A stretch of 41,126 nt of DNA from a virus. Under the pieces are notes generated by a model. That model was not told the DNA's origin, ran no database searches, and saw only the letters and a program-made list of their open reading frames with translations. Shown here piece after piece: positions 1 through 5,619 of the stretch (positions are counted from its first letter, which is position 1; every line of letters starts with the position of its first letter). The stretch spans positions 1-41,126 of the IMG/VR virus record IMGVR_UViG_3300013088_000002, one strand, 5' to 3'. A program made the translations under genes and the position numbers.

Positions 1-76
1 AGAAGGCGCCGCCCCGGAAGGTGCCGCCCTCGAAGGTGCCGCCCTCGAAGGTGCCGCCCTCGAAGGTGCCGCCCCG
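1..76. repeat. 15-bp tandem repeat at left contig end
   Basis: About five copies of a 15-bp unit (plus strand GAAGGTGCCGCCCTC and variants) encode the GGTFE pentapeptides. The same unit in an AAC (Asn) version occurs at the opposite end of the window. This is very likely where assembly stopped, so the true copy number between the two ends is unknown. Confidence 0.85.
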
Positions 77-262
77 GATGTAGGTTTTGAAATACCCAGA
101 GAAGTGAACTTTACTGGCAATGGTTACTTCTGCCTCAGCGTCGAACTCCACGCTATCGGCGACCCAACCGCCGATGGATTTATCCGGGTTAATGTGCTGA
201 TGAGCGGGAATAAGCCCGCGGCCATCGCCAAAATCAAAAGAGGTAATCTTTTTCTTGGTCAT
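1..262 (-). CDS. Pentapeptide-repeat protein, N-terminal part (runs off left edge)
   Basis: The gene starts at the ATG at 262, preceded by a strong AGGAGG that overlaps the stop of the upstream gene. The first 62 or so residues (MTKKKITSFDFGDG...) are a non-repetitive leader. Then come five five-residue repeats of the form (R/E)GG(T/A)F, a pentapeptide-repeat pattern with Phe as the central residue and Gly/Thr around it, expected to fold as a right-handed quadrilateral beta-helix. The frame stays open to base 1. The right edge of the window carries the matching C-terminal half with GGNF repeats, so this is one gene split by the contig ends. Known pentapeptide proteins include gyrase-protecting DNA mimics, but nothing here shows that role. 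It lies in the early operon downstream of the RDF-like gene. Confidence 0.8.
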   Translation of the reverse strand, partial: MTKKKITSFDFGDGRGLIPAHQHINPDKSIGGWVADSVEFDAEAEVTIASKVHFSGYFKTYIRGGTFEGGTFEGGTFEGGTFRGGAF

Positions 263-270
263 GTATCCTC

Positions 271-1551
271 CTACAAAAGTTTTGATTGTCCGCTCGCTTC
301 GAGAGCGGCGGTATAAACCGACAATGTCTCAGTAACAGTATCGGCGGTCGGAATGTCACCAAATTTCTTCACGCCTTGCCAAGCCATGAGTGCCTTGATT
401 TGGGTGGGTGCCATGTCTTTCGTCGAGCCGTCACCCAGGTCAAGTAGCCAGCGGCAGAGAAGATAGCGCATCGTCTTATCGCCTTTGAAGGTGGTGTCAA
501 GGGTCGCGGCGACTAGGTGCCGATCATCTTCTGATGCGGTGCAGGACTTGATGCCATACTCCCCGACAAGCGCCATGACACGAGCCTTGACATAACAAGG
601 CGACCAGGGACGGGGCGCAGGCGCAGACTCTTTAGATGCAGACTCAGGTGCAGAAGTGGTTTTGCCTTCGACGATCTCGCCGGTGGGTTCAGGGGTTTCG
701 TCCTCGTCGCCTTCGTCCTCGGGAATATCGCTCCAATCTGGACCAGTAATTGGATTTTCCGGCGAAGGCATTGTCAAACCATTACCAGGCAAGGCAAGCC
801 GCTTAAGTTCCATCAAGGAGCGCTTCACCGCTTCTGGATCCATTTCAACCGACAAGAGCCATTTGGTTCTTCGAACGCGTTTGCCTTTATCTTTTAGATC
901 AGGGCAGGATATTTCGTGGGGGCGGCGGCGAAGTACCAAAGGTATTCCGCCGATTCCTTTGCCCATGTTGTTGCAGAAGGTTTGGATAGCAAGTAGCTGT
1001 GAAGACAGGTTGGAAATATCATACAAAGAACTGGTGAGGACGGTCAGGAACGCAAGACGCTGGAGTTCTGGTAAAACAACTTTTAGCCGTCCAGTCGCCT
1101 TGCATTTTATGGGCTGATTTTTATAGTCATAACCAACAATCATTCCTTCTGAATAAGGCCGAGGCTTTCCAGTTTCGACATCAATGCCGTTCTTGACCAA
1201 AATATTCCCGGTCTTGGTTTCGACCAGATAAATAAAAACTTCTCCGTCGGTCCGGGCAACCATCCGGCCAGCCGTGTATGCCTCAAGGAAGGCTTCCCAG
1301 CACTGATCAATTTCATTGAAGGGCAAGACGATATTCAAGTCAGTGGGCCTGTCTCCGTAAATCTTCTTGACGGTGGCAATTGCCTCGACCTCGCGTTCGT
1401 CCAGGTCAAATCGAAAGAACTCCAAATCCTTGCCTTGGATTTCAATCTCTCGACCGTCTTTGATGATCTTTTGCTTTGGGCTGCCTTTTCTAATCTGCCC
1501 CAGCTCCGGAAATGCCAATCCTCGATCTGTGAGTCCTCGTATGGGTGACAT
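271..1551 (-). CDS. Recombination directionality factor-like protein (phiC31 gp3-like family)
   Basis: This is a 426-residue protein with an AAGGAGG site 5 nt before its ATG. The first 270 or so residues look like the recombination directionality factor-like family found in phages. The signs are the start MSPIRGLTDRG, a basic GQIRKGSPK stretch, a 'DLEFFRFD' segment, then 'LPFNEIDQCWEAFLEAY' and a 'DGE' turn, and a later 'GIPLVLRRRP' strand. Residues about 270-310 are an acidic, Pro/Thr-rich linker. The last 110 residues form a separate, mostly helical region I do not recognise. In phiC31 the gp3 family controls excision by a serine integrase, whereas this phage has a tyrosine integrase. The family may therefore have another, DNA-binding role in early metabolism here. 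The assignment is from pattern recognition and is moderate. Confidence 0.5.
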   Translation of the reverse strand: MSPIRGLTDRGLAFPELGQIRKGSPKQKIIKDGREIEIQGKDLEFFRFDLDEREVEAIATVKKIYGDRPTDLNIVLPFNEIDQCWEAFLEAYTAGRMVARTDGEVFIYLVETKTGNILVKNGIDVETGKPRPYSEGMIVGYDYKNQPIKCKATGRLKVVLPELQRLAFLTVLTSSLYDISNLSSQLLAIQTFCNNMGKGIGGIPLVLRRRPHEISCPDLKDKGKRVRRTKWLLSVEMDPEAVKRSLMELKRLALPGNGLTMPSPENPITGPDWSDIPEDEGDEDETPEPTGEIVEGKTTSAPESASKESAPAPRPWSPCYVKARVMALVGEYGIKSCTASEDDRHLVAATLDTTFKGDKTMRYLLCRWLLDLGDGSTKDMAPTQIKALMAWQGVKKFGDIPTADTVTETLSVYTAALEASGQSKLL

Positions 1552-1561
1552 GAAATCCTCC

Positions 1562-2029
1562 TTATTCTGAAAAATTCAGGTTGGTGAACTCGCCAAAGAG
1601 TTTCTTTGCCATCTCGTCGTAAGCGCGAGCCGCGGCTTCGGGAGTTGAGAAACGACCAATTATTTTCCCGATACTATTTAATTGGATTTGCGCTTTCCAT
1701 TTTTTACGCTCCGAGTCAAAACTTACACCCTTGAATCCAGTAATGCTTCTTTTTTGAGTAATTTGATTTCGGCTATTTTCGGCATGTGTACAATTTCTTA
1801 GATTCAATCTTCGATTATCAAATGTGTTGTGGTTTATGTGGTCTGCGTCCATATCGTCTGGAGTGCGCATAATCTTTCGGTGCATATATATGTATTTTTG
1901 TCCATGTGGGCCCGCGGGATGACGAGCCGCATATCCTTTCATGCAGTGCCACTTCCATTGCGACAACCATTCAAAATCCTCGTCGTCTACAATTGCGACC
2001 TTCCCTTGCGTGAGCGGTATCTCTTTCAT
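1562..2029 (-). CDS. HNH homing endonuclease with AP2 domain (copy 1)
   Basis: This 155-residue free-standing endonuclease has an N-terminal block (MKEIPLTQGKVAIVDDEDF) shared with two paralogues at 7881-8366 and 32655-33116. The HNH core spans about 49-90: MHRKIM, catalytic Asp-His at 63-64, then DNRRLNLR and ENSRN. An AP2-type DNA-binding domain follows at about 97-148 (GFKGVSF...WKAQI...AARAYD...LFGEFTNLNF). Enzymes of this type cut a target DNA and spread their own gene into it. The gene fills the gap between its neighbours exactly: it starts 3 nt after the upstream stop, and its TAA lies just before the AGGAGG of the RDF-like gene. Confidence 0.9.
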   Translation of the reverse strand: MKEIPLTQGKVAIVDDEDFEWLSQWKWHCMKGYAARHPAGPHGQKYIYMHRKIMRTPDDMDADHINHNTFDNRRLNLRNCTHAENSRNQITQKRSITGFKGVSFDSERKKWKAQIQLNSIGKIIGRFSTPEAAARAYDEMAKKLFGEFTNLNFSE

Positions 2030-2031
2030 GG

Positions 2032-2352
2032 TTAGTACCCCAATTCCCTCAGTAATTCTTTTTCGCTTTTCCCACTATTGGGCGACTTGATAACATTGCG
2101 CAGGACACGAGCCGCTTCCGCTTTATCGGCCAGACTTTTCTGGCGGCGGCGTTCGACGTACTGTTTGGTGACATACCCTGTGGTTTCCAGGTGGCATTTA
2201 GCGCACAGAACCAAAGTTCCTTCATCGGTCAAATGACCAATTAGGTGTCCGTAGCAATTCGAACAAAGGAAGTTCTGAATGAAATACTGGGCATCAAGGC
2301 TATTGTGTGATCCAAGATAGTGACTGCGTAAATTGGTGACTTTAGTTTCCAT
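2032..2352 (-). CDS. Zinc-ribbon protein
   Basis: This predicted protein of 106 residues begins METKVTNLR. The ATG at 2352 was chosen over upstream starts because AAAGGAGG lies immediately before it, and because a separate small gene (2364-2519) occupies the upstream sequence in another frame. Residues about 30-53 hold two knuckles, CSNC and CAKCH, of a zinc ribbon (CxxC...CxxC). The C-terminal half is basic and helical (YVERRRQKSLADKAEAARVLRN). Similar small zinc ribbons in phage early operons often bind nucleic acid. No specific function can be assigned. Confidence 0.75.
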   Translation of the reverse strand: METKVTNLRSHYLGSHNSLDAQYFIQNFLCSNCYGHLIGHLTDEGTLVLCAKCHLETTGYVTKQYVERRRQKSLADKAEAARVLRNVIKSPNSGKSEKELLRELGY

Positions 2353-2363
2353 GGGTTCCTCCT

Positions 2364-2519
2364 TTACTTCTTGATCGGGATATCTATGTGTGTCGGGTTC
2401 TTCCCGTTGGCAGGTTTGATGGGTTGGTGAACGGCTTGCGAGATTTGCTTCAATTCCTGGGTAGTGCCAGTCACTTTTTGCCAGGTCTTTGTGCCAGACT
2501 TTTTGATTTGAGTTTGCAT
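2364..2519 (-). CDS. Small basic protein, 51 aa
   Basis: A short open frame begins MQTQIKKSGTKTW and ends HIDIPIKK. It has a GAAGGA ribosome site 7 nt upstream, and its stop is 11 nt before the next start, overlapping no conserved frame. It is lysine-rich (nine Lys), with no membrane segment or recognised motif. Its position in a tightly packed early operon, between the 79-aa gene and the zinc-ribbon gene, supports it as real. Function unknown. Confidence 0.6.
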   Translation of the reverse strand: MQTQIKKSGTKTWQKVTGTTQELKQISQAVHQPIKPANGKNPTHIDIPIKK

Positions 2520-2613
2520 GTCGTTCCTTCAGTTGCGGGTCACGGGAGATGCTCCCAGTTATCAAGGTGTATGGGACCTCGCTAGATTCTGACCTACCAC
2601 CCGCACGCGTAAC

Positions 2614-2853
2614 TTACTCCGGCCTTGTGGCCGCACCCTGCGATTCCATGTGGCGCAAAATGGTCATTGCGCTTTTTAGGGCGCGGGCTGCTGGTTTCAA
2701 TACTGTGGGGTCGTTCGTTGCTTCGATAATGTCGTCTATAAAGCGTAATATCGCTGCCGCTTCTTCTGCAGAGCGGTCGCGAGACTCGCGTGCCTTATAG
2801 GGCCATTCCAGTGGTTTTGCCGACATTTCGTTGCTATTTCCTTGCTTTTTCAT
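2614..2853 (-). CDS. Hypothetical early protein, 79 aa
   Basis: The ATG at 2853 overlaps the stop of the upstream 59-aa gene (ATGA), with GAGG 5 nt before it. The protein is soluble and mostly helical: an N-terminal basic stretch (PYKARESRDRSAEEA), then 'AAILRFIDDIIEATNDPTVLKPAARALKSAMTILRHMES'. It resembles small phage regulatory or structural helix-bundle proteins but matches no family I can name. Confidence 0.65.
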   Translation of the reverse strand: MKKQGNSNEMSAKPLEWPYKARESRDRSAEEAAAILRFIDDIIEATNDPTVLKPAARALKSAMTILRHMESQGAATRPE

Positions 2854-3029
2854 AGAACCTCACCGGTTCGTGCTATCGTTACATCATGCAAATCAGAGAC
2901 GTTCACCCACCGTTCGGCTTCCCCACCCCAACCTGTATCGTGCCAGGCGGTCAGGGCATGCACCAGAGCGCGGTTAGTGTTGATGGCCAGGATGCGCACA
3001 CGAAGCCAGTAGCGAAATTTGGCAAGCAT
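2850..3029 (-). CDS. Small hypothetical protein, 59 aa
   Basis: The frame begins MLAKFRYWLRVRIL. It starts one base after the stop of the ribbon-helix-helix gene, with AGAGG upstream, and its TGA overlaps the next ATG (ATGA). The basic, amphipathic N terminus is followed by an acidic Trp-containing C-terminal half (WHDTGWGGEAERWVNVSDLHD). Translational coupling to both neighbours is strong evidence that it is expressed. Function unknown. Confidence 0.65.
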   Translation of the reverse strand: MLAKFRYWLRVRILAINTNRALVHALTAWHDTGWGGEAERWVNVSDLHDVTIARTGEVL

Positions 3030-3030
3030 G

Positions 3031-3282
3031 TCAGACCTCTACTGGAACAGCGTCGTCGTCGCCGGGCTTGCGGATCAGCATCAATGGAACTGAGATGCCG
3101 CCCTCTGGGGTTGGTAGTTCCCGCATTGCATACACATTCAAAGCGACGCGGCGGGCGATCTCAGCCTGAACAAGAAATCGGATTTCTTTCGGTGTTGACC
3201 GCAGGTCATTTTGCGCCAACTCCTTTAGAAGTCCGAAGGTTTCTTGATCAATTTGTACGGTGGTAAATATCTTTTCTGCCAT
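3031..3282 (-). CDS. Ribbon-helix-helix DNA-binding protein, first gene of leftward operon
   Basis: This protein of 83 residues starts with a short beta strand (KIFTTVQIDQETF), followed by two helices (LLKELAQNDLRSTPKEI and RFLVQAEIARRVA) in the Arc/CopG arrangement. The C terminus is Pro/Gly-rich and ends in acidic residues. It is the first gene downstream of a TTGACA-N16-TAAAAT promoter and lies divergent from the XRE repressor. It therefore occupies the position of a cro-type or early regulator. A role in controlling the palindrome at its own -10 is inference. Confidence 0.65.
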   Translation of the reverse strand: MAEKIFTTVQIDQETFGLLKELAQNDLRSTPKEIRFLVQAEIARRVALNVYAMRELPTPEGGISVPLMLIRKPGDDDAVPVEV

Positions 3283-3318
3283 CTTGGTATTCCTTATTCT
3301 TCAGAACAATCATGGTGT

Positions 3319-3334
3319 CTAAAGAATATTTTAG
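3319..3334. promoter_or_regulatory. Palindromic candidate operator over the leftward -10
   Basis: CTAAA-gaatat-TTTAG is an inverted repeat with 5-bp arms, and it overlaps the -10 element of the leftward promoter. A protein bound here would block the early operon. The XRE repressor and the ribbon-helix-helix protein encoded on either side are the obvious candidates. The octamer GGTGTCTA occurs at 3314-3321 and again at 3395-3402, just before the repressor start. Confidence 0.45.
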
Positions 3335-3355
3335 GCCATTATTTGAATTTGTCAA
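3328..3355 (-). promoter_or_regulatory. Leftward early promoter, TTGACA-N16-TAAAAT
   Basis: On the minus strand a consensus -35 TTGACA (3355-3350) is followed after 16 bp by TAAAAT (3333-3328). It sits 46 nt upstream of the ribbon-helix-helix start, in the only divergent intergenic region of the phage. It most likely drives the early operon leftward across the contig junction. Confidence 0.7.
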
Positions 3356-3361
3356 GTGTTT

Positions 3362-3391
3362 TTGTCCACTGAATTTGTTGTTTCTGATATA
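3362..3391 (+). promoter_or_regulatory. Candidate rightward promoter for the repressor
   Basis: On the plus strand TTGTCC (3362-3367) is followed after 18 bp by GATATA (3386-3391), just upstream of the XRE start at 3402. The match is weak, as expected of a repressor-maintenance promoter. If it is used at this position, the transcript would be almost leaderless. Another start upstream is possible. Confidence 0.35.
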
Positions 3392-3401
3392 AGAGGTGTC
3401 T

Positions 3402-3782
3402 ATGGAAAATACTGATTTTTCTGTCTGGTTGAAAGAACAGATGCGCGCGAAAGGATGGCGGCAGTCTGAATTTGCTCACGCCGCTCATGTTGATCCTGCC
3501 GTGGTAAGTAATATCGTTACAGGAAAACGCGGGCCAGGGCTAGAAACATGCAACGCGTTCGCCCGGGCGCTTCAAATTCCTCCAGAAGTCGTACTGCAGG
3601 CTGCCGGTCTATTGTCGCCCAGAGATAAATCGAAAGATGCCTATATCGGAGAGATAAATAGCACATACGAAAAGTTCGACCGGCAGAACAAACGGGAGGC
3701 CTTGGAGTTTTTCCGTATGCTTTTACGATTACAGGAACAAAGGGAGTTTGATGCCAAACAGGATTCTTTATCGCCTGAGTAA
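3402..3782 (+). CDS. XRE-family (lambda repressor-like) regulator
   Basis: The protein is 126 residues. The ATG at 3402 has AAGAGG 5 nt upstream; an in-frame GTG two codons earlier is less likely. Residues about 9-65 form an HTH_XRE domain: LKEQMRAKGWRQSEFAHAAHV, then the recognition helix DPAVVSNIVTGKR, then TCNAFARALQIPPEVVLQAAGLL. The C-terminal 55 residues are charged and helical (YEKFDRQNKREALEFFRMLLRLQEQ), without a LexA-type peptidase domain. It is the probable lysogeny repressor and lies divergent to the early operon. With no self-cleavage domain, induction would need another mechanism. Confidence 0.85.
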   Translation: MENTDFSVWLKEQMRAKGWRQSEFAHAAHVDPAVVSNIVTGKRGPGLETCNAFARALQIPPEVVLQAAGLLSPRDKSKDAYIGEINSTYEKFDRQNKREALEFFRMLLRLQEQREFDAKQDSLSPE

Positions 3783-3978
3783 ATTCAACCTGATCATCGC
3801 CCTCTGGTGGTGCAGGTTGCTGTATGCGCGTCAATTTCTCCGCCTTCCGATGCCGGTGCGGTTCTCATTACGCGCTACGTTGGGATTGTTCGGATTGCTG
3901 TTGATACTCCCCCTTGTGCCCCTTTCTATGCCCATTGCTTTTGGTGGCGGGTTGGCCTTCGCCCTGGTGACGGAATGA
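3751..3978 (+). CDS. Small membrane protein, 75 aa
   Basis: The frame starts at the ATG at 3751 (AGGGAG upstream), inside the last 32 bases of the repressor gene, and ends in an ATGA overlap with the next gene. After a basic N-terminal region (MPNRILYRLSKF...RLPMPVRFSLR) come one or two hydrophobic segments, about residues 42-75 (LGLFGLLLILPLVPLSMPIAF...). It is unrelated to any family I recognise. Its place between repressor and integrase suggests a lysogeny-expressed membrane protein, for example a superinfection-exclusion factor. That role is inference from position only. Confidence 0.55.
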   Translation: MPNRILYRLSKFNLIIALWWCRLLYARQFLRLPMPVRFSLRATLGLFGLLLILPLVPLSMPIAFGGGLAFALVTE

Positions 3979-4169
3979 TGAAAGACGGGCAACCCTCAAC
4001 ATGGGGAATTATTATCGGCTTCTCGGTATTGTGCTTGGTGACATCCTTTTTAGGCAGTCTTGGAGTAACGCCAGATAATATGCTCCCGGCCCTTACTGTC
4101 ATGGGCGTTCTTACAATTATTGTCGCGGTACCTATTTATTTTATCATTCAGGCAATTAAAAAAAAGTAA
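3975..4169 (+). CDS. Small two-helix membrane protein, 64 aa
   Basis: The start ATG overlaps the previous stop (ATGA). The protein begins MMKDGQPSTW, has two transmembrane helices (about 11-31 and 38-60, the second rich in Val/Ile) and ends in a lysine tail (QAIKKK), a positive-inside signal placing the C terminus in the cytoplasm. It is coupled to the upstream membrane gene, so the pair is probably made together in the lysogen. Function unknown. Confidence 0.6.
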   Translation: MMKDGQPSTWGIIIGFSVLCLVTSFLGSLGVTPDNMLPALTVMGVLTIIVAVPIYFIIQAIKKK

Positions 4170-4221
4170 AGACGATCCATGGACCATATAACCCACTGTC
4201 AAGGAAAACCACCCGGAGACG

Positions 4222-4230
4222 TAATAGCCT
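4222..4230 (+). promoter_or_regulatory. Candidate integrase arm-type site (left)
   Basis: The nonamer TAATAGCCT occurs here and again at 4397-4405, 51 and 71 bp outside the tRNA-like core, in the same orientation. Repeats flanking the core of attP are typical of tyrosine-integrase arm sites. A chance match is possible. Confidence 0.35.
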
Positions 4231-4278
4231 GCCCCAAAACAATAGGTAAAGGAACTGGTCAGCGGCCCTCGCTCCCCC

Positions 4279-4326
4279 TGTGCTTCCCAAGCAAGATATC
4301 GTGGGTTCGAGTCCCATCACCCGCTC
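4279..4326 (+). other. attP: Phage attachment site (attP): 3' half of tRNA-Gly(CCC)
   Basis: The sequence reads as the 3' half of a bacterial tRNA-Gly. It has an anticodon loop TTCCCAA (4284-4290, anticodon CCC), a T arm GTGGG-TTCGAGT-CCCAT (4301-4317) and an acceptor strand CACCCGCT. No 5' half is present upstream: no GCGGGTG acceptor and no proper D arm. So it is not a functional tRNA but the part a phage carries to rebuild a host tRNA gene after integration. It lies 80 bp upstream of the integrase. The exact crossover limits cannot be set without the host sequence. Confidence 0.8.
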
Positions 4327-4339
4327 ACAGATTCATTTA

Positions 4340-4388
4340 CCCCTAGGAGGGGCGGGCTATGGTTCCCCAGCACATTCTTGTCTGCTGA
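4340..4388 (+). promoter_or_regulatory. Nine-codon leader ORF with hairpin-masked ribosome site ahead of int
   Basis: CCCCT-AGG-AGGGG can form a hairpin that covers an AGGAGG ribosome site. Eight nt later an ATG (4359) opens a nine-codon frame, MVPQHILVC, whose TGA (4386-4388) touches the AAAGGAG of the integrase. The arrangement suggests translational coupling or control of integrase synthesis. There is no U-tract, so it is not a terminator. It could be fortuitous. Confidence 0.35.
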
Positions 4389-4396
4389 AAGGAGAC

Positions 4397-4405
4397 TAAT
4401 AGCCT
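4397..4405 (+). promoter_or_regulatory. Candidate integrase arm-type site (right)
   Basis: This is the second copy of TAATAGCCT, directly repeated with 4222-4230 on the other side of the tRNA-like core and ending one base before the integrase ATG. Confidence 0.3.
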
Positions 4406-5362
4406 ATGTTACTCAGTAAAGCAATTGAGGGATATTTCTACGACAAGGCCACCACCTATTCGGAGAAAACTCTCGAATCGTACCATTTCGTTTTTCGTAA
4501 TCTCGTCACCCATCTGGGCGATAAAGAGATGGAGTCCGTCACCCCGGACGATCTGAAATCCTTTATCAACTGGCTTCGGACAGACTACGTACCGAGGCGG
4601 TTCAGCGGGGATACCTCCCCGCTCATGCCGGCATCCGTTGACCTACATTGGAAAGGCACGCGTTCCTTGTTCCATTGGGCGAACAAGGAACTGGGCTTGC
4701 CACGTCCCGACCTGAATATGCCACGCCCCACATTCTCGCGCGCCTACGTCAAAGCGTTCACCGAGGAAGAAATCCGCCGGATGTTGAAGGCCTGCGAGTA
4801 CACGGCGGACAAGGCGCATGACGGATCTCCGCACATTTATCGCCAACACCGCCCCACCAGCCACCGGGATAAGGCACTCATTCTGACCCTGCTGGATACT
4901 GGTCTGCGCCTGGGGGAAGCCCTGCGGGTTCAGATAGGGGACGTCAATTTCGAGACAGGGGAGATCGTCGTCGCTCCATTCGGGACCGGGAAGAAGACCC
5001 GGCCACGGCTGGTCATCTTAGGTGCCACCGCCCGACGTGCTGTCTGGTTGTATGTTGCCAGACTGAAAGACAGTCGCCCCGATGACCGGCTATTTCAGAT
5101 GACCCCCGTATCCACCCGGCTTATCCTGACCAGGTTGGGCCAGCGGGCCGGCGTGTCCGATGTGCATCCTCACAGGTTCCGCCATTCGTTTGCGATCTGG
5201 TACTTGCGAGGCGGAGGCGACGTGTTCACGCTTCAGAGGCAGTTAGGGCACTCTGATCTTTCCATGGTGAATTACTACCTGGACATCGCCCAAAGCGACA
5301 TCGCCAGCGCCCATCGCAAAGCATCGGCGCTCGATCGGTGGAATATGACCAGTCCGCTTTAG
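4406..5362 (+). CDS. int: Tyrosine integrase
   Basis: This is a 318-residue site-specific recombinase. Residues 1-100 are the SAM-like core-binding domain (AIEGYFYDKATTYSEKTLESY...). The catalytic domain starts near 118 and shows the full set of active residues: Arg168 in TGLRLGE, Lys196/197 in GTGKKTR, His256-x-x-Arg259 in HPHRFRHSF, the LGH motif at 280-282, and nucleophile Tyr291 in MVNYYLDI. It integrates and excises the phage at the tRNA-Gly attP just upstream. The ribosome site AAAGGAG is 11 nt from the ATG, rather far. It is the last rightward gene and converges with the tail-fibre genes, with only 2 bp between. Confidence 0.95.
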   Translation: MLLSKAIEGYFYDKATTYSEKTLESYHFVFRNLVTHLGDKEMESVTPDDLKSFINWLRTDYVPRRFSGDTSPLMPASVDLHWKGTRSLFHWANKELGLPRPDLNMPRPTFSRAYVKAFTEEEIRRMLKACEYTADKAHDGSPHIYRQHRPTSHRDKALILTLLDTGLRLGEALRVQIGDVNFETGEIVVAPFGTGKKTRPRLVILGATARRAVWLYVARLKDSRPDDRLFQMTPVSTRLILTRLGQRAGVSDVHPHRFRHSFAIWYLRGGGDVFTLQRQLGHSDLSMVNYYLDIAQSDIASAHRKASALDRWNMTSPL

Positions 5363-5364
5363 AA

Positions 5365-5611
5365 CTACGGTTTCGCCGCAAGTTTACCCGTGTTGATTGC
5401 CACCTGCGCCTTCAACTCGTCAATCTCTTTCGCCAAGTCCCGCACCGGCTCCGGCACAACCGGAGCAATGGTGCTTTTCAAGTCCAGCGGAACTTTCTGT
5501 GCCTTGTTCCAGACGATGGAAGTCTGTGTTGTCGGGACAGATAGGAATATCCATGTTTCCCCATCTAATGCCACCAACGCGTCCCGATGAATCATAAGTT
5601 AATTTATACAT
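5365..5611 (-). CDS. Small tail-fibre-associated protein, needs a +1 frameshift
   Basis: Two overlapping frames make one sensible protein. Frame one starts at the ATG at 5611 (TAGGAGA upstream) and reads MYKLTYDSSG...CPDNTDF, a start typical of small proteins encoded next to phage tail fibres. Frame two carries IVWNKAQKVPLDLKSTIAP, VVPEPVRDLAKEIDELKAQ and a C-terminal coiled coil. They join if one base is skipped at GAC-TTC-C-ATC (about 5509-5524), giving about 81 residues. Explanations are a sequencing or assembly insertion of one C, a mutation that inactivates the gene, or recoding at TTCC. It is the last gene of the late operon. Confidence 0.55.
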
Positions 5612-5619
5612 ATTATCTC

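Noticed and set aside
1-76. Terminal direct repeats of a linear phage genome
   Set aside because: The two ends carry related but different copies (Thr versus Asn codons) of a coding repeat, not identical terminal repeats.
2032-2565. Longer 177-codon version of the zinc-ribbon gene
   Set aside because: The extra N-terminal part is the shadow of the 51-aa gene in another frame and has no good start. The internal ATG has a strong ribosome site.
4170-4200. Minus-strand promoter at TTGACA near 4200
   Set aside because: There is a TTGACA but no -10 at the correct distance and no minus-strand gene follows.
4230-4330. Complete tRNA-Gly gene
   Set aside because: No 5' acceptor strand (GCGGGTG) or D arm is found upstream, the lower anticodon stem has a mismatch and there is no CCA end, so it is only the 3' half.
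4340-4356. Intrinsic terminator before int
   Set aside because: The stem is only 5 bp and is followed by CGGGCTATGG with no T-tract.
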